Assembly: GCA_039187035.1 (NCBI GenBank)
Contig: JBCCZS010000143.1
Span: 1 to 8,452, forward strand
Direction: 5' to 3'
Source: JAJFFW01 sp039187035
Lineage (GTDB): Bacteria; Pseudomonadota; Alphaproteobacteria; Caulobacterales; Parvularculaceae
DNA: 8,452 nucleotides
The notes below the pieces were generated by a model. That model ran no database searches. It had not been told where the DNA came from and saw only the letters and a program-made list of their open reading frames with translations. The translations under genes and the position numbers were made by a program. This document shows positions 1 to 5,485 of the stretch, in pieces; the stretch's first letter is position 1; every line of letters starts with the position of its first letter.

Positions 1-687
1 GAGGCCGGTGGCGGGCTGGCGCGCCCGAAGCTTGCGGCAGCCGAGGCGTGGGCCCCGTTGCAGGAACTCGCCGAGGAGCGCGCCGCCCTGGGCTTCTATT
101 TGAGCGGTCATCCGCTGGACGATTACGCCGATGCGCTGGCGGCGTTGAACGTGACGCCCGTGTCGGCGGTCCGCCCGGCCGACGGGGGAGGCGTCACCCT
201 GGCGGCGGTCGTGCGGGGGGTGCGCCATCGGCGCTCAAAAAGCGGCAAGCCGTTCGCGTGGGTCGAAGCGTCCGATCCGACGGGCGAGTTTGAAGTAACA
301 GTGTTTTCGGAGGCCCTGGAGGCCGCGCGCGCGCATTTAGAGCCGGGCGCACTCGTTTTGATCGCCGCAAGCGTCGACGAGCGGGATGGCGAGGCGCGTT
401 TTACCGCGGAGGCGGTGCGGGCGCTCGACGCGGCCGCGGCGCGTCGGCGCGGGCGGCTTTGCGTTCGGGTCGCTTCGCCGGAGGCGCTTGCTTCGGTCAA
501 ACGCCGGCTGGCCGGCCTCGACGCGGTCGACGCCCGTAATGCCGGCGACGTTTTCGCGGCGTTGACGCTCGGCGATGCGGGCCGGGAAGTCGATATCGAT
601 CTCGGCGTCAAAGCCGCGCTTACGCCGGCCGTCAGGGGCGCCCTCAAAACCGTCGAGGGGGTCAGCGACGTGGAATTTCTTGTTTAA
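1..687 (+). CDS. dnaE: DNA polymerase III subunit alpha, C-terminal end (5' truncated by window)
   Basis: This is the last 228 residues of the catalytic alpha subunit of the replicative DNA polymerase III holoenzyme. The reading frame is open from base 1, so the start lies upstream of the window. The motif GFYLSGHPLDDYA (fragment residues 31-43) is a hallmark of DnaE just ahead of its OB-fold. The OB-fold follows at about residues 65-140 (VTLAAVVRGVRHRRSKSGKP, then WVEASDPTGEFEVTVF). The remainder is the small C-terminal domain, which in the family contacts the tau subunit, ending in EFLV and TAA. The polymerase active site (PHP and palm domains) is not in the window. dnaE upstream of rpsB is the usual alphaproteobacterial neighbourhood, but the 253-base gap and a hairpin after the stop suggest that rpsB has its own promoter. 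Confidence 0.96.
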   Translation, partial: EAGGGLARPKLAAAEAWAPLQELAEERAALGFYLSGHPLDDYADALAALNVTPVSAVRPADGGGVTLAAVVRGVRHRRSKSGKPFAWVEASDPTGEFEVTVFSEALEAARAHLEPGALVLIAASVDERDGEARFTAEAVRALDAAAARRRGRLCVRVASPEALASVKRRLAGLDAVDARNAGDVFAALTLGDAGREVDIDLGVKAALTPAVRGALKTVEGVSDVEFLV

Positions 688-689
688 CC

Positions 690-704
690 CGCCGTGGTGC
701 GGCG
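690..704 (+). terminator. Hairpin just after dnaE stop, possible terminator stem
   Basis: CGCCG (690-694) pairs perfectly with CGGCG (700-704) around a 5-base loop, three bases after the dnaE stop codon. No T-run follows, so it is not a classical intrinsic terminator. It could act as a 3' end stabiliser or contribute to termination. Short GC stems are common by chance at this base composition. Confidence 0.25.
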
Positions 705-754
705 TCTTGCGCGGGTCGCGCGGCCGTCAGAACGGTCCCGGACGTCTTGCGCGG
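703..754. repeat. 12-base direct repeat CGTCTTGCGCGG, two copies
   Basis: CGTCTTGCGCGG occurs at 703-714 and again at 743-754, exactly 40 bases apart, in the gap between dnaE and rpsB. The copies are identical and their flanks differ. No function can be assigned. A protein-binding site upstream of the rpsB promoter or a small duplication would both fit. Confidence 0.5.
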
Positions 755-801
755 CCCTTCTCGGCAGCGGTTTAGCGTCGTAGCCGGTCCTGGCCGGGGT
801 C

Positions 802-829
802 TTGTTTTCGACCGCGCGCGTGGTATCAG
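802..829 (+). promoter_or_regulatory. Candidate housekeeping promoter for rpsB-tsf
   Basis: TTGTTT (802-807) as -35 and TATCAG (824-829) as -10 are separated by 16 bases, about 110 bases before the rpsB start. The -35 keeps the TTG core and the -10 keeps the TAT start of alphaproteobacterial sigma-70-type promoters. The following GCGCC would be near the transcription start. It is the best promoter-like match seen in the 253-base gap, but neither box is a full consensus, and the assignment rests on pattern and position only. Confidence 0.4.
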
Positions 830-874
830 CGCGCCATCTCTCACGCATCGCAAGCTTCGGTCCTCAACGATCGA

Positions 875-909
875 CGGCCGTGCGGCCGGATCCCTGATCC
901 GCGAGGCGG
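875..909 (+). promoter_or_regulatory. Three consecutive small hairpins in rpsB leader
   Basis: Three short perfect stems follow one another upstream of the rpsB ribosome binding site: CGGCC/GGCCG (875-879 with 884-888), GGATC/GATCC (888-892 with 896-900) and CCGC/GCGG (899-902 with 906-909). The Shine-Dalgarno AAGGAG (929-934) lies beyond them. In Escherichia coli, rpsB-tsf expression is feedback-controlled by S2 through the mRNA leader. A structured leader here fits such control but does not show it. Adjacent stems share bases, so they may compete rather than coexist. Confidence 0.3.
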
Positions 910-940
910 CGGTGCGGCGGCTCAACTGAAGGAGTTTTTT

Positions 941-1822
941 ATGGCGCTGCCTGAGTTTTCCATGCGCCAGCTACTGGAAGCTGGCGTGCACTTCGGTCAC
1001 CAGACCCACCGTTGGAACCCGAAAATGAAATCCTACATTTTCGGGCAACGCAACGGCATTCATATCGTCGATCTGTCGCAAACCGTTCCGCTCCTGCACC
1101 AGGCGCTCGTGAAGATACGCGACGTCGTCGCCGGCGGCGGGCGCATTTTGATGGTCGGCACCAAGCGTCAGGCGCAACAGCCGATCGCGGAAGCCGCGCA
1201 ACGCTGCGCGCAGTATTACATGAACGTACGCTGGCTCGGCGGCACGCTGACGAATTGGGAGACGATTTCGAATTCCATCAGCCGGCTGAAAAGCATGGAA
1301 GACCGCTTGGAAAGCGGGGGCGCGGGGCTGACGAAGAAAGAGCAGTTGCAGCTGACGCGCGATAAAGAGAAGTTGGACGCCTCGCTCGGTGGTATTCGCG
1401 AATTGGGCGGGCTGCCGGACATGTTGTTCGTCATCGACGTCAAAAAAGAAGCGATCGCCATCAAAGAAGCCCGCAAGCTCGGCATTCCGGTGGTTGCGGT
1501 CGTCGACACCAATTGCGACCCGGACGGCGTCGACTTCGTCATTCCTGGCAATGACGACGCCTCGCGGGCGATCGCGCTTTATTGCGGCCTCGTCGCGGAC
1601 GCGGTGATCGACGGCATCTCGGAGAGCCAAGCCTCGCTCGGGGTCGATCTCGGCGCCATGGAGGAGTTGCCCGCCGAGGCGACGCTCGTGGAAAGCCCGG
1701 CGGCGGTCGCCGCCGCCGCGCCCGCAGAGCCAGCGACGGCGGCGGAGCCCGCGCCGGCGGAGCCCGCAGCGGCCGATCCGGCGGCGGGCGACGCGTCCTC
1801 CGCCGAAACGGCCCCGGCGTAA
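941..1822 (+). CDS. rpsB: 30S ribosomal protein S2
   Basis: Small-subunit ribosomal protein S2, 293 residues, needed to bring S1 onto the 30S subunit. Family blocks are clear: MALPEFSMRQLLEAGVHFGH at the N-terminus, WNPKMKSYIFG, GGRILMVGTKRQA (66-78), WLGGTLTNW (98-106), and the second signature region from PDMLFVID (159-166) through EARKLGIPVVAVVDTNCDPD (176-195), then IPGNDDA. A coiled-coil-like basic/acidic stretch sits at about 112-146. The conserved fold ends near residue 230. The last ~55 residues are a low-complexity Ala/Pro/Glu tail, making the protein longer than the ~241-residue E. coli S2; tails like this occur in other alphaproteobacteria. The ATG has a good Shine-Dalgarno AAGGAG at 929-934, six bases away. 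tsf follows after 193 bases. Confidence 0.98.
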   Translation: MALPEFSMRQLLEAGVHFGHQTHRWNPKMKSYIFGQRNGIHIVDLSQTVPLLHQALVKIRDVVAGGGRILMVGTKRQAQQPIAEAAQRCAQYYMNVRWLGGTLTNWETISNSISRLKSMEDRLESGGAGLTKKEQLQLTRDKEKLDASLGGIRELGGLPDMLFVIDVKKEAIAIKEARKLGIPVVAVVDTNCDPDGVDFVIPGNDDASRAIALYCGLVADAVIDGISESQASLGVDLGAMEELPAEATLVESPAAVAAAAPAEPATAAEPAPAEPAAADPAAGDASSAETAPA

Positions 1823-1860
1823 AGGCGGCGCGGCGCGCTAGCCGGCCGCCGACAATGTAA

Positions 1861-1907
1861 GCGACGCGGCGCGACGCGGCCGGCCGCGCACGCCCGGCTA
1901 AGCCGGG
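1861..1907. repeat. Tandem 10-mer, palindrome and hairpin after rpsB
   Basis: GCGACGCGGC is repeated perfectly in tandem at 1861-1870 and 1871-1880. It runs into the 12-base palindrome GCGGCCGGCCGC (1876-1887). A compact hairpin follows: CCCGGC (1893-1898), loop TAA, GCCGGG (1902-1907). It has no T-run, so it may be an RNA-processing or mRNA-stability element between rpsB and tsf rather than a terminator. All of this is visible directly; its function is unknown. Confidence 0.4.
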
Positions 1908-1974
1908 GCGCGGAGCGGGCGGCGCATTTCGAACGTACTCGCCGCGGGCGCGTCCCCGGCGGAGCCGATAATGC

Positions 1975-1994
1975 GGCCGGCCCTCGCGCCGGCC
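1975..1994 (+). promoter_or_regulatory. Hairpin immediately upstream of tsf ribosome binding site
   Basis: GGCCGG (1975-1980) pairs with CCGGCC (1989-1994) around an 8-base loop. The stem ends five bases before the tsf Shine-Dalgarno AAGGAG (2000-2005). A stable stem so close to the ribosome landing site could tune tsf translation relative to rpsB, but chance pairing at this GC content is a serious alternative. Confidence 0.3.
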
Positions 1995-2015
1995 CAAGCA
2001 AGGAGCGACAGGACG

Positions 2016-2921
2016 ATGGCGACGATCACCGCGGCGATGGTGAAGGAACTGCGCGAGGCGACGGGCGCGGGCATGATGGATTGCAAAACCGCCCTCAACG
2101 AAACCGACGGCGACATGGACGCCGCGGTTGATTGGCTGCGCAAAAAGGGTCTGTCGAAAGCAGCGAAAAAATCAGGCCGCACGGCGAGCGAAGGGCTTGT
2201 GGCCGTCGCGTCGCAGTCGACGGGCGCCGGCGAAAAAGCCGTCGTCGTCGAGATCAACTCGGAGACCGATTTCGTCGCACGCAACGACGTGTTTCAAAGC
2301 ATGGTCGCCGACGTCGCCGCCGCGGCGCTCGCGACCGACGGCGACGTCGACGCGGTCCGCGCTGCGCCGTTTCCGGGTGCGGACAAATCGGTCGAGGCCC
2401 ATGTCGCGGAGATGGTCGGCCAAATCGGCGAGAACATGACTTTGCGCCGCGCAGCGGGCCTCAGCGTCGACGAAGGCGCGATCGCCAGCTACGTGCACGG
2501 CGCGGCGACCGACAATGCCGGGAAAATCGGCGTCCTCGTCGCGCTCAAGTCGAGCGGCGACCAGGACAAACTGCGCGCGGTCGGCAAGCAGATCGCCATG
2601 CATGCGGCCGCCGCGCGTCCGCAAGCGGCGACCGTCGACGGGCTCGACCCGGCGACGTTGGAGCGCGAAAAATCCGTGCTCGCCGAGCAAGCGCGCGCAT
2701 CGGGCAAGCCCGAGGCGATCATCGAGAAGATGGTCGAGGGGCGTTTGCGCAAATTCTATGAGGAAACGGTGCTGCTCGAGCAGATCTTCGTGATCGACGG
2801 CGAGACGAAAATCCGCGCCGTCATCGAGAACGCGGCTAAAGAGGTCGGCGCGCCGGTGGCGTTCGCCGGCTTTGCGCGGCTCGAGCTTGGCGAGGGCGTT
2901 GAAAAGTCCGACGAGGACTAA
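2016..2921 (+). CDS. tsf: Translation elongation factor Ts
   Basis: EF-Ts, 301 residues, the cytoplasmic guanine-nucleotide exchange factor that releases GDP from EF-Tu. The N-terminal UBA-like domain (about 1-55) carries the first signature, ELREATGAGMMDCKTAL (11-27). The second signature, EINSETDFVARN (79-90), contains the Asp85-Phe86 pair equivalent to the EF-Tu-contacting DF of the E. coli protein. Two core subdomains follow, with the C-terminal block KFYEETVLLEQIFV (246-259). The length is normal for the family. I chose the ATG at 2016 because the family begins MATITAAMVKELR and AAGGAG lies at 2000-2005. An in-frame ATG at 1971 would add 15 atypical residues and place the Shine-Dalgarno inside the gene. 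It sits after rpsB as in most bacteria. Confidence 0.98.
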   Translation: MATITAAMVKELREATGAGMMDCKTALNETDGDMDAAVDWLRKKGLSKAAKKSGRTASEGLVAVASQSTGAGEKAVVVEINSETDFVARNDVFQSMVADVAAAALATDGDVDAVRAAPFPGADKSVEAHVAEMVGQIGENMTLRRAAGLSVDEGAIASYVHGAATDNAGKIGVLVALKSSGDQDKLRAVGKQIAMHAAAARPQAATVDGLDPATLEREKSVLAEQARASGKPEAIIEKMVEGRLRKFYEETVLLEQIFVIDGETKIRAVIENAAKEVGAPVAFAGFARLELGEGVEKSDED

Positions 2922-2971
2922 CGCGCCGCGCCGATTTGAAGGGGCGCGACGGCTATGCCCGGCCTCGTTAA

Positions 2972-3095
2972 TCGCTCGCAAAAGCGACGACCCGCCGTGC
3001 GGCGCCGAACGGGCGCGTAATCGTCGAAGTCGGCGCCGCGCGCGGCGCTTGCAAATCCGCCGGGGCTTTTCTAAGCCCGTCGCGGGCGGGCGACG
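2972..3095 (+). promoter_or_regulatory. Cluster of five inverted repeats upstream of pyrH
   Basis: The 219-base gap between tsf and pyrH holds five perfect inverted repeats: TCGCT/AGCGA (2972-2976 with 2983-2987), GCGCC/GGCGC (3002-3006 with 3012-3016), the 16-base palindrome GCGCCGCGCGCGGCGC (3033-3048), GGGCTT/AAGCCC with loop TTCT (3063-3068 with 3073-3078), and CGTCGC/GCGACG (3078-3083 with 3090-3095). The last two share one base, so they abut almost end to end 45 bases before the pyrH start. No T-run follows. A weak promoter-like TTGCAA lies at 3049-3054 with TAAGCC 17 bases on. The cluster could be an attenuator-like leader, a processing site, or composition-driven noise. Confidence 0.35.
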
Positions 3096-3140
3096 AAAAC
3101 GATCTTGCGTCGCCGGCCGCGCCGCCAAGAGACGTATCCC

Positions 3141-3881
3141 ATGAGCCAGCCTGTGAGCCCGCCGCCCGACGGCGCGCCGCTTTTCAAACGCGCGCTTTTA
3201 AAGATTTCGGGCGAAGCGCTGATGGGCTCGGGGCAATACGGCATCGATCTGGAGACCGTCGATCGGATCGCCGGCGAAGTGCGCGACGCGAAGAATCACG
3301 GCGTCGAACTTTGTCTCGTGATCGGCGGCGGCAACATTTTCCGCGGCGTCAGCCAAGCGGCCCAGGGCATGGAGCGCGCGAGCGCCGACTATATGGGCAT
3401 GCTTGCGACCGTCATGAACGCGCTCGCCATGCAGAACGCGCTAGAGCGTATCGGGCTCTACACGCGCGTCTTGTCCGCGATTGAAATGACCGCCGTTTGC
3501 GAGCCGTATATTCGCCGCCGCGCGATCCGACACATGGAAAAGGGCCGCATCGTCATTTTCGCCGCCGGCACCGGCAATCCTTTTTTCACGACCGATACGG
3601 CGGCGGCGCTCCGCGCGGCGGAAATGGGCTGCGAGGCGTTGCTTAAGGGAACGCAGGTCGACGGCGTCTACGCGGAAGATCCGAAAACCAATCCCGATGC
3701 GGAGCGTTTCGACAGCCTCACCTATCACGAAGTCATGGTGCGGGATCTAAAAGTGATGGACCAGGCGGCGATCGCGCTGACGCGTGAGAACCGCATTCCC
3801 GTCGTCGTTTTCGCTTTGGGCGCGCCGGGCGGCGTCGTCGGCGCCTTGACGGGAAGCGGTCGCTCGACGGTGATCCGCTAG
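3141..3881 (+). CDS. pyrH: UMP kinase (uridylate kinase)
   Basis: Bacterial UMP kinase, 246 residues, a cytoplasmic hexamer of the amino acid kinase fold that phosphorylates UMP to UDP with ATP in pyrimidine nucleotide synthesis. Visible motifs are LKISGEAL (20-27, phosphate-binding), the glycine-rich loop IGGGNIFRG (61-69), GTGNPFFTTDTAA (143-155, UMP/phosphate site with Asp152), and KGTQVDGVYAEDP (169-181, nucleotide-base region). The length matches the ~240-residue family. The start at 3141 is chosen because the first 12 codons of the longer frame (from a TTG at 3105) are Arg-rich and unlike the family. The Shine-Dalgarno is weak (AAGAGA, 3127-3132). A short Pro-rich N-terminal extension precedes the kinase core. 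It lies between tsf and frr, the common bacterial order. Confidence 0.98.
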   Translation: MSQPVSPPPDGAPLFKRALLKISGEALMGSGQYGIDLETVDRIAGEVRDAKNHGVELCLVIGGGNIFRGVSQAAQGMERASADYMGMLATVMNALAMQNALERIGLYTRVLSAIEMTAVCEPYIRRRAIRHMEKGRIVIFAAGTGNPFFTTDTAAALRAAEMGCEALLKGTQVDGVYAEDPKTNPDAERFDSLTYHEVMVRDLKVMDQAAIALTRENRIPVVVFALGAPGGVVGALTGSGRSTVIR

Positions 3882-3951
3882 CCGGCTGCGTGTCGCCGGG
3901 ACGGCGCCGCGGCGCCGCGAAACCAACCGATTTCCGCCCCCTTTGCGGGGC
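3882..3951 (+). promoter_or_regulatory. Three inverted repeats between pyrH and frr
   Basis: CCGGC/GCCGG (3882-3886 with 3895-3899) begins directly after the pyrH stop. The perfect 14-base palindrome GGCGCCGCGGCGCC spans 3903-3916. GCCCC/GGGGC (3936-3940 with 3947-3951) ends 11 bases before the frr Shine-Dalgarno. None is followed by a T-run. They fill most of this 94-base gap and may affect the stability or relative translation of the pyrH and frr segments. Confidence 0.3.
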
Positions 3952-3975
3952 CCTATCGACCAGGGAGAAGAGACC

Positions 3976-4530
3976 ATGAGCACGGGCGAAGTCGATCTCG
4001 GCGCTCTTGAAAAGCGCATGGACGGCGCGTTCAGCGCGCTAAAGACGGAGTTTTCCGGTCTGCGGACGGGGCGGGCGACGGCGGCGTTGGTCGAACCGAT
4101 CAGCGTCGACGCGTACGGCTCGCCGACGCCGATGAACCAGGTGGGCACAATTTCGGTTCCCGAGCCGCGGTCGATCTCCATTCAGGTCTGGGACAAGAGC
4201 GTCGTCGGCGCGGTCGAAAAGGCGATCCGCGAATCCGGTCTCGGCGTGAACCCGGTCGTCGACGGCACGACGGTGCGTGTGCCGATGCCGCCCTTGACCG
4301 AAGAACGGCGCGTCGAACTCGCCAAGGTGGCGGGCAAATTCGCCGAACAGGCGCGAATCGCCGTGCGCAACGTCCGGCGCGAAGGCATGGAAGCGGTCAA
4401 AAAGGCGGACGGGGTCGGCGAGGACGACCAAAAGAAATTGAGCGATCGGGTTCAAACCCTGACGGACGCGGCGATCAAGAAGATCGACGAGGCGTTGGCG
4501 ACTAAAGAATCTGAAATCATGCAAGTTTAA
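3976..4530 (+). CDS. frr: Ribosome recycling factor
   Basis: RRF, 184 residues (E. coli 185), which together with EF-G splits the post-termination ribosome. It is an L-shaped two-domain protein. The three-helix bundle of domain I is formed by the N-terminal segment (LEKRMDGAFSALKTEFSGLR, 11-30, then TGRA) and the C-terminal half (TEERRVELAK, 108-117; ARIAVRNVRREG, 126-137; and the final helix to IMQV). The small beta domain II lies between (about 32-105: DAYGSPTPMNQ, ISVPEPRSISIQVWD). The conserved NVRR arginines (132-135) fall in the surface that contacts 23S rRNA in known structures. The ATG at 3976 has GGGAG at 3963-3967, eight bases away, and begins at the normal family position. An upstream TTG would add 11 unlike residues. 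Confidence 0.98.
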   Translation: MSTGEVDLGALEKRMDGAFSALKTEFSGLRTGRATAALVEPISVDAYGSPTPMNQVGTISVPEPRSISIQVWDKSVVGAVEKAIRESGLGVNPVVDGTTVRVPMPPLTEERRVELAKVAGKFAEQARIAVRNVRREGMEAVKKADGVGEDDQKKLSDRVQTLTDAAIKKIDEALATKESEIMQV

Positions 4531-4538
4531 GCTATAGT
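4511..4538 (+). promoter_or_regulatory. AT-rich candidate promoter at frr-uppS junction
   Basis: The last codons of frr and the following bases are much richer in A and T than their surroundings. TATAGT (4533-4538) matches a -10 box at five of six positions (consensus TATAAT). The upstream partner is poor: CTGAAA at 4511-4516, 16 bases away. A GANTC site (GAATC, 4507-4511) overlaps the edge of the element; GANTC is the target of the CcrM methyltransferase in many alphaproteobacteria. If real, the promoter would drive uppS and the downstream lipid genes separately from the translation block. Confidence 0.35.
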
Positions 4539-4600
4539 TAGGGGCTGGCGTTCGGCGAGGACCGGCGCGGAGGGCCTTGCACGAAAGGAATGGGCGGATC

Positions 4601-5377
4601 ATGCGGATGAAGGCGGCTCCGAGGGGGCCGGTCGCGCTCGCGGGCGGGCCGGACGACGTCGTCGACGCGGCGCGGGTCCCGCAGCACGTCGCCGTCATCA
4701 TGGACGGGAACGGCCGATGGGCGGCGGCCCGCGGCCTTGAGCGCCGCGACGGTCACCGGGCCGGCGTCGAGGCGGCGCGGCGCGCGGTCGAAGCCGCCCG
4801 CGATCTCGCGGTGCGGTGCCTCACGCTCTACAGTTTCTCGACCGAAAATTGGCGCCGACCGGCGGGCGAAGTGCGCGACCTCATGGGGTTGCTGCGCGAG
4901 TTTATCGCCGAGGATCTGCCGCGATTGCGCCGCGACGGCGTGAAAGTCCGCGTTATCGGCGACCGCCGCAATCTCGATTTTGAGCTGCGCCAGTTGGTCC
5001 GCCGCGCCGAGCAACAAACGGCCGGCAACAGCGCGTTTTTGCTGCAGATTGCGTTCAATTACGGCGGACGCGATGAAATCGTTCGCGCCGCGAAGGCCCT
5101 GGCGGCCGAAGTCGCGGCGGGCGAGCGCGACGCGGCGTCGATCACCGAGCACGACGTCGCGCGCCATCTCGATACGGACGGCGCGCCCGATCCCGACCTC
5201 GTCATTCGTACGAGCGGCGAGCAGCGCATCAGCAATTTCCTACTGTGGCAAGCGGCGTATGCGGAATATGTCTTTCTTGACGCCTATTGGCCCGATTTCG
5301 ACGCCGGCCATCTGCAACGGGCGATCGATGAATTTAATCGGCGCGACCGGCGCTACGGCGGCGTCGATCCGCGATAA
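4601..5377 (+). CDS. uppS: Undecaprenyl diphosphate synthase (cis-prenyltransferase)
   Basis: Isoprenyl transferase of the UPP synthase family, 258 residues. It extends farnesyl diphosphate with eight isopentenyl diphosphates to make C55 undecaprenyl diphosphate, the carrier lipid for peptidoglycan and other surface polymers. Conserved regions are HVAVIMDGNGRWA (29-41, catalytic Asp35), GHRAG (51-55), LTLYSFSTENWRRP (74-87), FNYGGRDE (152-159), DPDLVIRTSGEQRISNFLLW (197-216) with the Arg and Ser that bind diphosphate, and AYAEYVF (219-225). The ATG at 4601 is preferred: AAAGGA lies at 4584-4589, and 28 residues precede the catalytic block, slightly more than usual. The ATG two codons downstream is also possible. 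It starts 70 bases after frr. Confidence 0.97.
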   Translation: MRMKAAPRGPVALAGGPDDVVDAARVPQHVAVIMDGNGRWAAARGLERRDGHRAGVEAARRAVEAARDLAVRCLTLYSFSTENWRRPAGEVRDLMGLLREFIAEDLPRLRRDGVKVRVIGDRRNLDFELRQLVRRAEQQTAGNSAFLLQIAFNYGGRDEIVRAAKALAAEVAAGERDAASITEHDVARHLDTDGAPDPDLVIRTSGEQRISNFLLWQAAYAEYVFLDAYWPDFDAGHLQRAIDEFNRRDRRYGGVDPR

Positions 5378-5383
5378 CGGCGG

Positions 5384-5417
5384 GCCTTCGGGCGTTGCGG
5401 CGACCGCTTCTTTTTTT
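5384..5417 (+). terminator. Possible weak intrinsic terminator between uppS and cdsA
   Basis: Seven bases after the uppS stop codon there is a GCC/GGC mini-stem with a TTCG tetraloop (5384-5393). GCGG/CCGC with loop CGA follows (5397-5400 with 5404-5407), and then TTC and seven consecutive T (5411-5417). A GC stem followed by a T-run is the layout of a Rho-independent terminator, and this T-run stands out in such GC-rich sequence. The stem of only four base pairs makes it weak at best, so partial read-through into cdsA would be expected. Confidence 0.35.
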
Positions 5418-5485
5418 CCTTACATGAATGCAGCCCTTCGCACGGGCGGTCGGCCCTGCGGTGTGCGCCGCGGTCAATCGGGGCG

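Noticed and set aside
747..929. 60-codon frame from a TTG ending at the rpsB Shine-Dalgarno, a possible leader peptide
   Set aside because: There is no Shine-Dalgarno, the composition is Arg-rich, and its start lies upstream of the candidate promoter, so it would not be on that transcript.
971..1630. 219-codon - strand open frame inside rpsB
   Set aside because: It lies wholly within rpsB, shows no recognisable domain, and is a composition-driven shadow.
1971..2015. Earlier in-frame ATG for tsf
   Set aside because: It would add 15 residues not found in EF-Ts, overlap a hairpin and put the good AAGGAG inside the gene. The ATG at 2016 fits better.
2172..3128. 318-codon open frame on the - strand opposite tsf and the tsf-pyrH gap
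   Set aside because: It is Arg-rich with no family motif and covers the certain tsf gene. Long antisense frames are expected in GC-rich codon usage.
2872..3144. 90-codon frame from the tsf end to an ATGA overlap with the pyrH start
   Set aside because: It is Arg-rich, starts inside tsf in another frame, and crosses the hairpin-rich gap. There is no sign of selection for protein coding.
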